From NCBI GenBank assembly GCA_963731745.1, contig CAVSWT010000014.1, positions 62,001-126,000 of the forward strand: DNA of 64,000 nt, in the 5' to 3' direction. The translations under genes and the position numbers were made by a program. Position 1 is the first letter of the stretch; every line of letters starts with the position of its first letter. The notes beneath the pieces were generated by a model. It saw nothing but the letters and a program-made list of their open reading frames with translations, was not told the DNA's origin and made no database searches. Positions 63,878-64,000 of the stretch are shown piece by piece. The stretch is from CAVSWT01 sp963731745 (lineage in GTDB: Bacteria > Bacteroidota > Ignavibacteria > Ignavibacteriales > Ignavibacteriaceae).

Positions 63878-64000
63878 ATTCTGGTTTAATTTTTTTTGAT
63901 TGGAAAAAATAGCTAAATAAGAATTAAGAAAATAATTTTTAAGGTTTTGATTTGATAATAAATATTTAAAGAAAAGTAATAAACAGAATTATTTCATAAT

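Noticed and set aside
1..64000. CRISPR arrays, insertion sequences, prophage or plasmid origin
   Set aside because: No spaced direct repeats, transposase, integrase, terminase or replication genes were found.

Overview
The window is AT-rich, coding-dense bacterial chromosome. A secreted protein at 23250..24047 ends in the 'NYPNPFNPST' type A sorting domain of type IX secretion, there are many small signal-peptide or lipoprotein genes, and signalling proteins are abundant. Together these suggest a Bacteroidota/Chlorobiota-group organism, most likely Ignavibacteriota; this is inferred from family style, since no marker gene for taxonomy is present.

Layout. 1-1420: two minus-strand lipoproteins. 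2026-13831: a compact type IV filament (type IV pilus-like) locus. It has two tandem pilin-like proteins, a PilC/GspF platform, a PilB/GspE assembly ATPase, three minor-pilin/tip-like genes, a PilT-like ATPase, a PilM-PilN fusion, a PilO/PilP-like protein and a short secretin. 13831-21767: a signalling block overlapping the secretin gene, with a receiver protein, a large hybrid kinase with three receivers, a receiver-DHp protein, and on the minus strand an NtrC-type sigma54 activator plus hybrid kinase. 21849-24047: tRNA-Lys, a small membrane protein, a SlyD-like isomerase and a sorted secreted protein. 24252-30902: a MacA/MacB/TolC-like efflux operon without its ATPase, facing an OmpR-type two-component pair and a basic His-rich periplasmic protein. 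31255-35942: a SnoaL-like secreted protein, an M3 peptidase, and a sulfur pair (TSUP transporter and persulfide dioxygenase-rhodanese). 36167-47953: a kinase, UDP-glucose dehydrogenase with a NusG paralogue, an HD nuclease, sirtuin, PLP sulfur enzyme, acyl-CoA ligase, RRM protein and outer-membrane barrel. 48043-63877: mixed envelope, TPR, kinase, lipocalin, thioredoxin, phosphoesterase, desaturase and PP2C phosphatase genes.

Most striking is the filament locus. Its four pilin-like proteins begin Met-Gly directly followed by the hydrophobic helix, the alignment subunits are fused, and a sigma54-like -24/-12 site precedes the platform gene while an NtrC-type activator sits in the adjoining block. 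Its minor-pilin/tip genes (about 6.6-8.75 kb) are broken by more than a dozen frame changes, while the neighbouring ATPase, PilMN, PilOP and secretin genes are intact. That is either a local consensus problem or real decay. Isolated frame breaks also affect the platform protein (about 4385), the second pilin (about 2722 and 2757), an OmpR-type regulator (about 30417) and possibly the membrane protein at 22047.
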